From Benincasa hispida (lineage: Eukaryota; Streptophyta; Magnoliopsida; Cucurbitales; Cucurbitaceae): a stretch of 64,000 nt of DNA. This document shows, piece by piece, positions 34,853 through 46,390 of this stretch (position 1 is its first letter; every line of letters begins with the position of its first letter). Both the position numbers and the translations under genes were made by a program. The stretch is from assembly GCF_009727055.1 (NCBI RefSeq), contig NC_052358.1, positions 47,653,802 through 47,717,801 on the forward strand, in the 5' to 3' direction. Below the pieces are notes generated by a model. The model was not told the origin of the DNA and searched no databases. It saw only the letters and a list, made by a program, of their open reading frames with translations.

Positions 34853-35033
34853 TATTGAGGTTGATGCCCTAAATCTCGTAAGGGTCTTGTAGTTTGTAAT
34901 TGTATTGTATAAACATTTTGTTTATTTAATAAAATATGAGATGTTTTATTTGACATTTAGTAGCATTAAACCCACAAACCAATAAACTAGCATCCAATGT
35001 TATCATCTGTAGCTTAAACATGTATGTAAAAAT
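34853..35033 (+). repeat. Left part of an outer Copia-type LTR, split by the nested Copia element
   Basis: It starts TATTGAGGTTGATGCCCTAA and contains GTTTGTAATTGTATTGTATA, AAATATGAGATGTTTTATTT and CTTAAACATGTATGT. It corresponds in order to the start of the Copia LTR read on the other strand. It continues at 45460. Confidence 0.65.
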
Positions 35034-37050
35034 TGAAGGAAATCAAACATGAGGATTTCCATGAGCAAAGGAAGAAATTGTTCCAAATTCCATTTGAGTG
35101 AACACAATCAATTACAGTCTAAGAACGAAAACTAATAGGTCATGCACAACAAGAAATTATAGCATGCTTTAAGATGATACAAGGGATAGAGGATGCATAC
35201 CTTTGAATAAACCATTCTTCACGAATCCCTCGATTAGTCTCAGATGCGTCCAACAACAATTCTCGAATGCAACGAACAGCCAACAGCTCCTCGAACCTAA
35301 TCGAGTCTCACTCGATTCATGAACTGAGTGAGGACACCACCACAATGGTTACCTTGGTATTCTCGGTGTGAGAATTCAGGAGTTGTGGGCTCTGTATGAT
35401 CTTGGCTTGAGGAACAGACTGGAGAACAACAATCGTGTAGACGATCAAGCAAGTGGGAGATAGGATGTTGTCTATCGTATAAACAATGTGCCCAATCGTT
35501 TAGTCAATGGCAGCCTATCGCATAGACTTAGCCACGCAATCATGTAGCTACGATCAGCTGAATGACTATCGTATAGTCAAAGCTCCATGATCGTTTAGTC
35601 TCTACACAACAATCGCTTAGTGAAACACTTTCACTTGATAGCTTATCTGTGAGTTCTTTCCGAATTGAGTAACTCTCTCATTTTAGGAAAACAATTTTCC
35701 TTTTATCTCACGGTTACCATAAAACCACCAATAACCTCCCACTCAATTGGTTATTAGAGAAAAAGAAGTTAATTATCACATAATTAAATTATTATAAATA
35801 AATATGATAACCAACTTATCATATTATATTTATAACATATAGTTTTAATATTTATCTCATGAAACATGTAAACCATAGTTCTTTTTCTATTTTATGGTAC
35901 TTAATGTAAATCATATTTACATTAATTCCCCCACTTGATGTATCTCATACATCACACCAATTACATCATATATAATTGAATTTTCTCTTGTTAATTTGAA
36001 TACTTCAAACTAACCCCAAGAATTGATTCTCAATTTGAATCCATTGAGCTACCAAGGGGACCTATAGCTTGAAGCACCAACGGTACGTGAATAACTGAAT
36101 AAACTCTTTAGTTATGGGATCCACCATCCGTTAACTGTTGGACACTCCGTTAAAGACCGAAAACTGCACTCTCCTCACTACAGATATATTTCTGTGTCCA
36201 TATCAACCAATCAACAATGTGATAACCCTTCAGAGATCGCTCGTAAGTACAGCTGGACCAATTTACGTTTTCCCCCTGTACTTACATCTAACTCCTTAAG
36301 TACCACTGATTCCTCTAATGAACAATAAATCATAGTCCTACTATGATTGGGTCCTCTCTTCCAAAGAGAGGATGTGGCCACTATGTTCAAGACCCGAAAT
36401 CAATCTTTAAGGAAGCAATCTATCTATTTACCCCTACTTTGGGAAATGAGTGAATTCCATTTTGTGTAACTGAGTTTCCAGCTCCCCAATCAGATAAATC
36501 CCCAAAAAGGTAGGCTTGTTGAGTTAGAAATCTGGCAACTCTCACCCATACTAATCAAAGGACCACCCAAAGGCAAGAGTTTCCAAAATATTCAGGATTA
36601 AGTTCATGTCATCTATGGTCGTTTTAGTGAGATGTAAGTCTCAAGTATCAACGACGTTATATAAAGAAATGAATCATCTCATGGTTTGGTCTTATACAAA
36701 CTTTTGTATAGGACACTCCCGTTCGCATGTCTCAACATGAATGGTCAAAATTAGACCATCTGTAGTAGTTCATAACAATGGTATACCTCTACAAAGTTGT
36801 CCGTATCCGTAGTGTCACGAGGATAAGGTAACCCTTCTTTATCCTTATACTACAAAACTTTTAGGTTATTACTTAAGGCATGATCCACTTGTATATGTCA
36901 TATACATGCTTAAGTTTACATATAATAACCACAGATCTTGTTTATTGGATATGAGTAAATGCAAATAAAATCTCTTATTTTATCAATAACAATGTGTACA
37001 ATGTTTACAAACTACGAGACTCCGGGAAAATTAAGACACCAACCCCAACA
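35034..37050 (-). repeat. 3' LTR of the nested Copia element
   Basis: 2017 bp, nearly collinear with 43438-45459. It carries a cluster of CGATCG-related words at about 35425-35635 (ATCGTGTAGACGATC, CAATCGTTTAG, GATCGTTTAGTC, AATCGCTTAGTG) shared with the MULE arrays. 35750-36000 is very AT-rich. Confidence 0.92.
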
Positions 37051-37062
37051 ATCTCCCACTTG
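37051..37062 (-). other. Polypurine tract of the Copia element
   Basis: CAAGTGGGAGAT on the - strand, directly upstream of the 3' LTR start TGTTGGGG; primes plus-strand DNA synthesis in this class of element. Confidence 0.75.
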
Positions 37063-37165
37063 TTCTAATGCCTTGGGAGACTAATGTACAATACATGAAA
37101 AAATAAGTACAATATACAATTAAACTAGGGCATACTCTATACCTCAGTATCATCTCCCACTTGCC

Positions 37166-40100
37166 CTAAACAAGATGTCGCATGTCCCCTTGGCTCAGAC
37201 TCTTTAGATGACCCTCGAACACTTTAGCCGTGAGAGTCTTTGTAAAAGGATCAGCAATGTTGTGCTCCAACGCGATTTTCGTGACTATCACATCACCGTG
37301 ATGCACAATCTCTCTAATCAAATGATATTTTCGTTCTATATGCTTGCCTTTACGATGACTCCAAGGTTCCTTCGAATTTTCCACAACCCCGCTATTATCA
37401 CAATAGAGAGTGATCGATAAAGACATATTTGGAACAACTTCCAAATCTGTAAGAAACTTCCTAAGCCAAACAACCTCTTTAGCAGCTTCACAAGCGGCTA
37501 CGTATTCGACTTTTATAGTGGAGTTCGTGATGCATCCTTGCTTGATGCTTCGCCAAACTATAGCCCCTCCAATCAGAGTGAACACTAACCCTGATGTCGA
37601 TTTATGAGAATCTCTATCAGTCTGAAAGTCAGAGTCTGTGTATCCTGTAAGGATCAAATCCTTATCTCCACACACAAGCATGTAGTCCCTCGTTCTTCGA
37701 AGATACTTGAGGATCATTTTGACCATTGTCCAGTGATCCAATCTTGGATTGGACTGATAACGATTGACAATCCCTACTGTATAGAAAATGTCAGGTCTAG
37801 TACCTAACGTTGCATACATTAAGCTTCCAACAACTGAAGCATAGAGAATCCATCTCATTTCCTTAACCTCTTGAGGTGTCTTAGGATATTGATCCTTAGA
37901 CAGAAAAATTTCATGCCTGAAGGGTAATAAACCCCTCTTGGAATCCTGCATCCTGTACCTGATCAACATTTGATCGATGTACGATGCCTGAAACAAGGCT
38001 AACCTCTTGGTCTTACGATCCTGAATGATCTGGATCCTTAAAACATACTACGCCTCTCCCAAATCTTTCATTTGGAATTGGGTGGCTAGCCACTATTTAA
38101 TGTCAGTTAGAAAACCTACATCATTCTCAATGAGTAAGATATCATCCACATACAGTACCAGGAAAGCTACTAAGCTGTTGATGATTTCCTTGTAAACACA
38201 AGGCTCATCAATGTTTTGATCAAAGCCAAACAATTTAATCGCACTGTCAAATCTAATGTTCCACGATCTAGACGCTTGTTTTAGCCCATAAATGGACCTA
38301 TTAAGCTTGCAAACTCTTTGCTCTTGATCTGGAACAATGAACCCCTCTAGTTGAGCCACGTACATGGTTTCCTCAAGATTACCATTCAGAAAGGCAGTCT
38401 TGACGTCCATTTGCCATATCTCATAATCATAAAATGTGGCTATGGACAGGAGTATCTTGATAGACTTCAACATGACAACAGGTGAGAAAGTTTTCTCATA
38501 GTCCACTCCCTCAATCTGGGTATTACCCTTTACCACGAGTCTAGTCTTAAAGGTTTACACCTTTCCATTTACACTTTGTTTTCTCTTATAGATCCACTTA
38601 CACCCTATAGGTTTTATCCCATCAGGCTGATCCACAAGTTCCCAAACTTTATTGAAGTACATAGATTCCATTTCCTGGTTCATGGCCTTAATCCACTCAT
38701 CTTTGTCAACATCCTCCATTGCTTGCTTATAAGATAATGGATCCTTGACCCTATCATCAGAAATGATGTTTTAGGCTTCAGTTAAACCCATGTAGTGATC
38801 CGGTGGGTTCATAACCCTCCCACTACGTCGAGGCAATCTCAACTTTTGAGATGGTTGACTAGATGAACCAACATCAACAACTCTTGTTGATTTCTCAGTC
38901 TGTTCAACAACTCTTGTTGAACCCTCAGTAATCTCACTAGAAATCTCATGTAAAATAAGCTTACTTCGTGGTTTATGATCCCTGATGTAGTCTTCTTCCA
39001 AGAAGATAGCATTTGTTGATACAAACACTTTGTTCTCACTCGGATCATAGAAGTATCCACCCCCTCATTTCCTTAAGGTAGCCTACAAAGAGGAAAAATT
39101 TCGAATGCGATTCCAACTTCTTTGGGTTAGCCACAAGTACGTGGGCCAGACATCCCCAAATCCTGAAGTGGCGTAAACTACTTTTACGACCTCTCCACAA
39201 CTCAAAAGGTATTTCAGAAACACTTTTCGAGGGAACGTTGTTCAAAATCACCAAAACATGTATGGAAGATAAGCATAACTCATCATAGACCGAACCATGT
39301 CCAAAAGGTTCTGTTTCTCCTTTCTAATACACCATTCTACTGAGGTATATCTGGGGTCAAGAGTCGGGACGTAATTCCATGTTCTATCATATAGTTCTTG
39401 AATTTGAGGTCCATATACTCTCCACCACGATCAGATCGTAATATTTTTATCTTCTTACCCAACAATTTTTCAACTACAGTCTTATATGTCTTGAACTTGT
39501 CAAGGGCTTCAGTCTTACGTTGCATTAGGTAGAGATACCCGTACCTTGAATAATCATCTATGAAAGAGATGAAATGTTCATACCCACCTCGAGCTCTAAC
39601 ACTCATTGGACCACAAAGGTCTGAATGCATAAGCTCCAAAGCTTCCTTGGCTCTATAACCTTTTCCAGTAAAAGATCGTTTGGTCATCTTGCCTTCAAGG
39701 CATGATTCACATACTGGCAAGGAGTTTTCTTCTAAACTCTTTAGAAGTCCACATTTCACCAGCTACTCAATCCTATTGAGGTTGATGTGACCTAATCTTA
39801 GATGCCAAAAATGGGCGTTTTCTTTAGGAGAAACCTTTGGTCTTTTTGTTGTTCTAGTTGTACTGAACATTTCAGTATTAAGCAAAGCTTTTATGACTAA
39901 CGACCTTAGTACATATAAGTTATTTTCCATTGAACCAAAACGAATCTCCATACCATTCTTGAAAATAAACACTTTACGTTTAGAAAAAGAGATGGTATAA
40001 CCTTGTTCAATGAGGCAAGAAACCGAAATTAAGTTCCTCTTAATATGAGGAACTACAAAAACATTATCCAATAACAGATAACGTTTCTTGTCCAATAATA

Positions 40101-40835
40101 ACTCCAGCCTGCCTACAGCAATAGTTGAAACAACCTCACCAATACCGATTCGAAGAGTCAACTCTCCCTGTAGTAACGTTTTCCAAGAACTAAATCCTTG
40201 GTAAAAAGAATTGACGTGATTAGTAGCACCTAAATCAAGGATCTAGGCAGAATCATCATTTTCTACCCAACACGTCTCTAAGACCAATTAATCTACCTAA
40301 CACGTCTCTAAGACCAATTAATCACATTTACTGTCTTTAGACTTCTTCCTCTTCTGGAGAGTATGAGATCAGTATCAGAACCTAAATAATCTCCAAGTTC
40401 CAGTTCAGAGAACACTTCTCGTTGATGAACTTCATCAAAGTCAACAACATTTGCTTTCTCTAACTGGAGGTTATCTTGGGAATTGACACTACTGGTTTCT
40501 TTGTCATCCATTCCTTTGTCCTAAAAAAGTAAGAACTGACATTCAAACAATTCTTACAACGAGTCCATGATCTCACGTACGATGACCATGTTCTCAACAC
40601 TTTTGGCCAAAGCATCAGGTTTGCTAGCCAAAATGTGAAGTCGGGTTAACGAGTTAGTCTTCATCCACACCTCATATGCATTACGAACACTTCGTGGTAC
40701 ATCAAGGGTCGAGACTTGAGGACACTCCTCAACCATGACAAACTCGAGGTCGTTTACTATGAAATATGTTTTAACGGACTCTTTCCACTGTATGTAATCG
40801 GTCAAACTAGAGACATTTAGCGAAAAATCATTCAT
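37166..40835 (-). pseudogene. Copia gag-pol polyprotein, broken
   Basis: Gag begins at Met 40835 (MNDFSLNVSSLTDYIQWKES) but stops at 40554 after about 94 codons. A 67-codon linker frame (40308-40511) follows, and no CCHC zinc knuckle is present, so most of gag is deleted. Protease/pre-integrase at 39763-40161 has IKRNLISVSCLIEQGY and HFWHLRLGHIN. Integrase at 39337-39759 retains its Asp, Asp, Glu positions (MHSDLCGP, FIDDYSRYGY, SDRGGEYMD). Further pieces lie at 38771-39254. Reverse transcriptase at 38093-38536 has QMDVKTAFLNG and YVDDILLI. RNase H at 37166-37996 has GYTDSDFQ, KSTSGLVF and EYVAACEAAKE. The pieces are separated by stops or frame changes, so no complete polyprotein can be made. 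Confidence 0.92.
40263..40322 (-). repeat. 30-bp tandem duplication inside the Copia coding region
   Basis: ACACGTCTCTAAGACCAATT occurs twice in succession with flanking matches, one base differing. It lies between the gag linker and the protease region. Confidence 0.8.
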
Positions 40836-40943
40836 GTTGCTGAAAAAACAAACACATTGACCTACATTAGATTTTAGAAAATACTTTATGAAAAACAAAA
40901 TCCAATACGGTTTAGCAAAACTGAAATGAACCCCCTGTGACAT

Positions 40944-43423
40944 CTAGTTTCGCAATGACGCTTCAAAGGTTTAGGACAAAAGCCACCGAAGGGTAGTCAA
41001 TTTATCCCTCTTCTGAATTGAGACATTCTCAACCAGTCATTAATACCAGAACAACTCTTGCTCCTATAACGACTAACCATAATTGATTTGGTCAAGAAAA
41101 CATTAACTTGCTTAACAAATTTTCGTAAGTGTGACTCGTCATTTTAGGCCCTAGAGTTCCGCCTCAAGCAGTCAATTTGAAGGGAAAAAATTTGATTGGG
41201 AGCAAAAACTAAAGTAACCCTATCCATTTCTGGAGTTCACCTTGATATTGACCAACTACACAAAATCCATCTGAATGGGGATGCTCCCAGAGCGCCACGA
41301 GATAGTGCAAGAAGATCTCACAGTGCGAACCAATAAAGTGGACTATAGGACGTGTGGACACACATCTTTCACCCAGTTACTATAAATACTCTCTCCGCCC
41401 ACCTTGATATTGACTAATGTAAACACCATCCGAAGGGGGATGCTCCCAGGGCACCATGAAGCCAAGCATGAATCTCACGGCGTGAACATTCAGGGAGAAA
41501 CGTGAGTGGAATCATTGTCATATATATCTCTTCCTCCCACTAAGTATTTTATAACCTAGTTTTAGTTTACTTAGAAAAAAATGGCTAAGAATTTTGAATA
41601 AGTGACTTTTTAGGTTTTCTCAAGAGTAACTTTTACCTTGGAAAGTTGAAACAACTTTTGATAATCATCCATTAAACTCTTTAAAAAATTCTTTGATCAA
41701 CTGTCGCATACTTGCAGAAAATCTATCTAATTCACCTTTCCAGGTAGGGGTGTTTCGTTTTCGTCAGCTTAAGTACCCCAACCTAGACAGAACCGGCCTT
41801 AGACAAAAGGTCCCTTATAGATAGATCTAATACAATGTTAATCTTTTATGGCAATCAATTTAATCCTATTAAACTGATTCAAAAGATTAAACTTAGGTAT
41901 CTAATTGTATTAGAACCTTGAACTTAGGTCTATCTCAATCCAATTTTAAAATCCTTTTAAAACATGAGTTCGCCTAAGTTCGCATGCAACCCTTTCTTAT
42001 CGATTTTAGTTCTAATTTCCATTATAACACTTATAACTGGAAACAACTAAAACCAACACAATGCGAAGCTACACATACAAGACATCTATAACTCTTATAA
42101 ACGACCTAAATGTCATGCTCCATGTATTGTTCATTTGTTGCTACTTTTATATAACACTTATACTACCAAGCAATGAACCAAGCAAACATGCTTCCATTCA
42201 CCCTTATACTATAACTTTTATAATATAAAGATGATGCATGAATATGCTTACTGCATGCATAAATATAACTCCTATATTTCATGATGTATGCGCATGCTCA
42301 CTTGTAATTTCATCATGCCAGAAGCTGTATTATAACACTTATAATATAAGATGCATGAATCAAATGCATAACCTAAGGTGGGTTTCAAAACTATATGTCA
42401 TACACTGTGGCATATAAACAACATACATCTCATGTATATTAAATAAAAGTTGATGAATTGGGATAATTAGCCTCAAATCCTAAAAAAGCTAAGCTAACTA
42501 TTACAAAGAGCAATGAGTCTCTGGTTCAAATAGGCGAACTGAATCTTGAACCGTCCGGGGGAAGAAACGCCTCTCCTTGATCGTGTACCAACCTCATGTG
42601 ATCGCCTACATGAGAGAGTAAACACTTTACTCATTTACCAACACTTCTTGAGCTTAAACGATCGTTTAGCAACAATCGTGTACCTTTGACTATGTGATGA
42701 AGCATGAGGTATGCGATTGTGCAGTGCGCATAGTGCAATGCAAGCCTTAAGCAATCAACTAAACGACAATGATACGGTGAAGCATAATCGTCTAAATGAT
42801 CCTTGAGCAAGCATGAGGTATTGTATACTGTGTGATTGTGTATTTAGTGACTATGCGATGAAGCATGCTAACTACACGATCGTTTAGTGTGCGCACCTTT
42901 TATTAATGATGAGCATGAAATGCTCTACGCGATCATTTACCTCCAGCGTCCACTCAATCAAGCAACCAATGCTACGCGATAGAATAAATGCTTTTCCCCT
43001 AGCTAAACGATCATTTAGTAAATACTACACGATCGCATAGAACTTTTTTACTCGATCATTTAGCCAAATCCCAACGATCGTTTACCTTAAGCTACACGAT
43101 ACGATCAACCTTTGGTCTTCTTCCTCAATGAGAACCGTATCTCCATGCTTCAAAACTCATCATAAACGACTCAACAAACTTAAACACATTGAATATAGAC
43201 TCGATTGCTTGTTAATTATGCCCAAAAACATAGGGGTCCTTACAAATTAACATTTTGTAATTTTAAAGAAAGCTTTAAACAAAGGCAATTAACCCATAAA
43301 CATTCATCAACATCCATCCACAAACGTATTTAACACTTAACTGCAATGCAAAAACTTAAAACCCACCACAACTGTAAAAGAAGTTCAATATAGAAATGGT
43401 ATTTGGAATATTAGAACAACCTA
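40944..43423 (-). other. Long untranslated leader of the Copia element
   Basis: About 2.5 kb between primer-binding site and gag with no coding domain. 41225-41540 contains two direct copies of a roughly 165-bp block (CACCTTGATATTGAC, then GGGGATGCTCCCAG, GAATCTCAC). 41990-42380 has repeated ACACTTATAAT..TGCATGAAT-like words. 42650-43110 has about a dozen CGATCG-type words (AACGATCGTTTAGC, ACACGATCGTTTAGTG, CTAAACGATCATTTAGTAA, CCAACGATCGTTTACC). Part of the length may be remains of lost gag sequence. Confidence 0.6.
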
Positions 43424-43435
43424 GCTCTGATACCA
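43424..43435 (-). other. Primer-binding site of the Copia element
   Basis: TGGTATCAGAGC on the - strand, complementary to the 3' end of plant initiator methionine tRNA; two bases separate it from the 5' LTR. Confidence 0.93.
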
Positions 43436-43437
43436 AT

Positions 43438-45459
43438 TGAAGGAAATCAAGTATGAGGATTTTCATGAGTAGCGGAAGAGATCTTTCCAAATTCCATTTG
43501 AGTGATCACAATCAATTACAGTCTAAGAACGAAAACTAGCAGGTCATGCACAACAAAGAAATTATAGCATGCTTTAAGCTGATACAAGGGATAGAGGATG
43601 CATACCTTTGAATAAACCATTCTTCGCGAATCCCTCGATCAGTCTCAAATGCGTCCAACAACAATTCTCGAACGCAACGAATAGCCAACAGCTCCTCAAA
43701 CCCAATCGAGTCACACTCGATTCACGAACTGAGTGAAGACACCACCACAATGGTTACCTTGGTATTCTCGGTGTGAAAATCCAGGAGTTGTGGACTCTGT
43801 ATGATCTTGGCTTGAGGAAGAGACTAGAGGACAACAATCGTGTAGACAATCGAGTAAGTGGGAGATAGGATGTTGGTTATCGTATAGACGATGTGCTCGA
43901 TCGTTTAGTCAGTGGCAGCCTATCGTATAGACTTAGCCACGCGATCGTGTAGATACGATCAGCTGAATGACTATCATATAGTCAAAGCCCCATGATCGTT
44001 TAGTCTTTGCACAACAATCGCTTAGTGAAAAACTTTCACTTGATAGCTTATCCGTGAGTTCTTTTCGAATTGAGTAACTCTCTCATTTTAGGAAAACAAA
44101 TTTTCTTTTATCTCACGGTTACCATAAAACCACCAATAACCTCCCACTCAATTGGTTATTAGAGAAAAAGAAGCTAATTATCACATAATTAATTTATTAT
44201 AAATAAATATGATAACCAACATATCATATTATATTTATAACATATAGTTTTAATATTTCATCTCATGAAACATATAAACCATAGTTCTTTTTCTATTTTA
44301 TGGTATTTATTATAATCATATTTACATTAATTCCTCCACTCGATGTATCTCATACATCACACCAATTATATCATATATAATTGAATTTTTTCTTGTTAAT
44401 TTGAACACTTCAAACTAACCACAAGAATTGATTCTCAACTTGAATTCATTGAGCTACCAAGGGGACCTTATGGACCTATAGCTTGAAGCTCCAACGGTAC
44501 GTGAATAACTGACTAAACTCTTTAGTCATAGGATCCACCATCCGTTAATTGTCGGACACTCCATTAAAGACCGACAATTGTACTCTTCTCACTACAGATA
44601 TATTTCTGTATCCATATCAACCAATCAATAATGCGATAACCCTTCAGAGATCGCTCGTAAGTACAACTGGACCAATTTATGTTTTGCCTCTGTAGTTATA
44701 TCTAACTCCTTATGTACCACTGATTCCTCGAATGAACAATAAGTCATAGTCCTACTATGACTGGGTTCTCTCTTCCAAAGAGAGGATGTGGCCACTACGT
44801 TCAAGACCCAGAATCAGCCCTTAAAGGAGAAATCTATCTATTTACCCCTGCTTCAGGAAATGAGTGAATTTCATCTTGTGTAACTAAGTTCTCAGCTCCT
44901 CAATCAGACAACTCCCTGAAAAGGTAAGCTTGTTGAGTTGGCAATCTGGCTACTCTCACCCATACTAATCAAAGGACCACCCTCAAAGGCAAGAGTTCCC
45001 AAAATATTCAGGATTAAGTTCATGAAACCTATGGTCGTTTTAGTGAGAAGTAAGTCTCAAGTATCAATGACGTTATATAAAGAGACAAATCATTTCGTGG
45101 TCCAGTCTTATACAAACTCTTTGTATAGAACACCCCCGCTCGCATGTCTCAACATGAATGGTCAAAATTAGACCATCTGTAGTAGTTCACAACAATGGTA
45201 AACCTCTATAAAGCGGGTCGAATCCGTAGTGTCACGAGGATAAGGTATCCCTCATTTATCCTTATACTACAGAACTTTTAGGTTATTACTTAAGGCAAGA
45301 TCCACTTGTATATCTCATATACATGCTTAAGTTTACATACAATAACCACAGATCTTTGTTTATTGGATATGAGTAAATGCAAATAAAATCTCTTATTTTA
45401 TCAATAACAATGTTTACAAACTACGATACTCCGGGAGAATTAAGACACCTATCCCAACA
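43438..45459 (-). repeat. 5' LTR of the nested Copia element
   Basis: 2022 bp, partner of 35034-37050. It begins TGTTGGGATAGGTGTC on the - strand and ends TTTCCTTCA. CGATCG-related words cluster at about 43835-44035, as in the other LTR. The frame at 44938-45171 is not a gene. Confidence 0.92.
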
Positions 45460-46390
45460 GAGACATACAGGTGGACCGTGTTTAAGTGAGAACCTAAATA
45501 GTCTGTAGTAGATGGATAAGGCTAGATACCGTATACTGGTGACACTACGAATATGTCCCGCTTGTAGATGTTACAATTATTGTAAAATTGCTACAAATGA
45601 TCTGATCCTGATCATTCATGTGGAGACATGTGAGAAGGGGTATTCTATACAAAGGAGTTTGTAGAAGACCGAACCACGAAATGACTAGTCTTATTATATA
45701 ACGCCGTTCGTAATTGAGACTAACATTTCACCAGAATGACCATAGGTGACATGACCCGAATCCTGAGTGAGTTGTGAACTCCTATCTATGAGGGTGGTTC
45801 TTTGATTTGTATGGGTGAGAATGGCCAGATGGTCGACTCAACAAGCCTACCATTTTAGGGATTCGACTGATTGAAGAGTTGGGAACATAGCTAACAAGAC
45901 GGAATTAACTCCTTCCCCAAAGTGGAGGTAAGTAGATAGATTGCTCCCTTAAGGGTTAATTCTGGGGCTTGAACAATGTGGCGCCACACCCTCTCCTGGC
46001 CCGAGAGGTGTTTGGTCATAGTTGGACTGTGACTTATTATTCATTAGAGGGATCAATGGCCTAGGTGTATTTATGAGCAATTTGTGAAGGGTCATAGCAC
46101 TATTGACTGGTTATATCCAAAGGACACATAAATATATCTATAGTGTGAAGTGTGCAATTGTCGATTTTTAGTGGAGTGCCCGAAAGTTAATGGATGTTGA
46201 ATAATATAATTAAAGAGTTTAATTAATTATTCAAGTACCATTAGAGCTTTAAGCTACAGGTCCATCAGGTCATCTATTTAGCTCAACAGAGTTTAAATGA
46301 GAATCATTTTGGATTATTTTGAATTGTTCAAATTAATTGAGGAAATTAATTATATGTGATATAATTAATTTAATGACAAAATATATTTTT
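45460..46390 (+). repeat. Right part of the outer Copia-type LTR
   Basis: It continues the LTR started at 34853: GAGACATACAGGTGGACCGT, ATACTGGTGACACTACGAAT, CATGTGGAGACATGTGAG, GGGTGAGAATGGCCAG and TATATCTATAGTGTGAAG. All are recognisable counterparts of the nested LTR read on the opposite strand. The far edge is not sharp; AT-rich DNA follows from about 46320. Confidence 0.65.

Larger units (their letters stand above)
35034..45459 (-). mobile_element. Ty1/copia LTR retrotransposon, full-length but dead, nested
   Basis: 10.4 kb, read leftward. LTRs are 43438-45459 (5') and 35034-37050 (3'), each TG..CA on the - strand (TGTTGGG..CCTTCA). The primer-binding site TGGTATCAGAGC, complementary to initiator-Met tRNA, is at 43424-43435, two bases inside the 5' LTR. 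A purine tract (CAAGTGGGAGAT) abuts the 3' LTR. Gag-pol order (integrase before reverse transcriptase) is Copia. All domains carry stops or frame changes and gag is mostly missing. In the first 160 bp the LTRs differ at about a dozen sites, so the insertion is old. It lies inside another LTR of opposite orientation. The flanks AAAAT and GAGAC do not match as a target duplication unless three transitions occurred. Confidence 0.92.
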
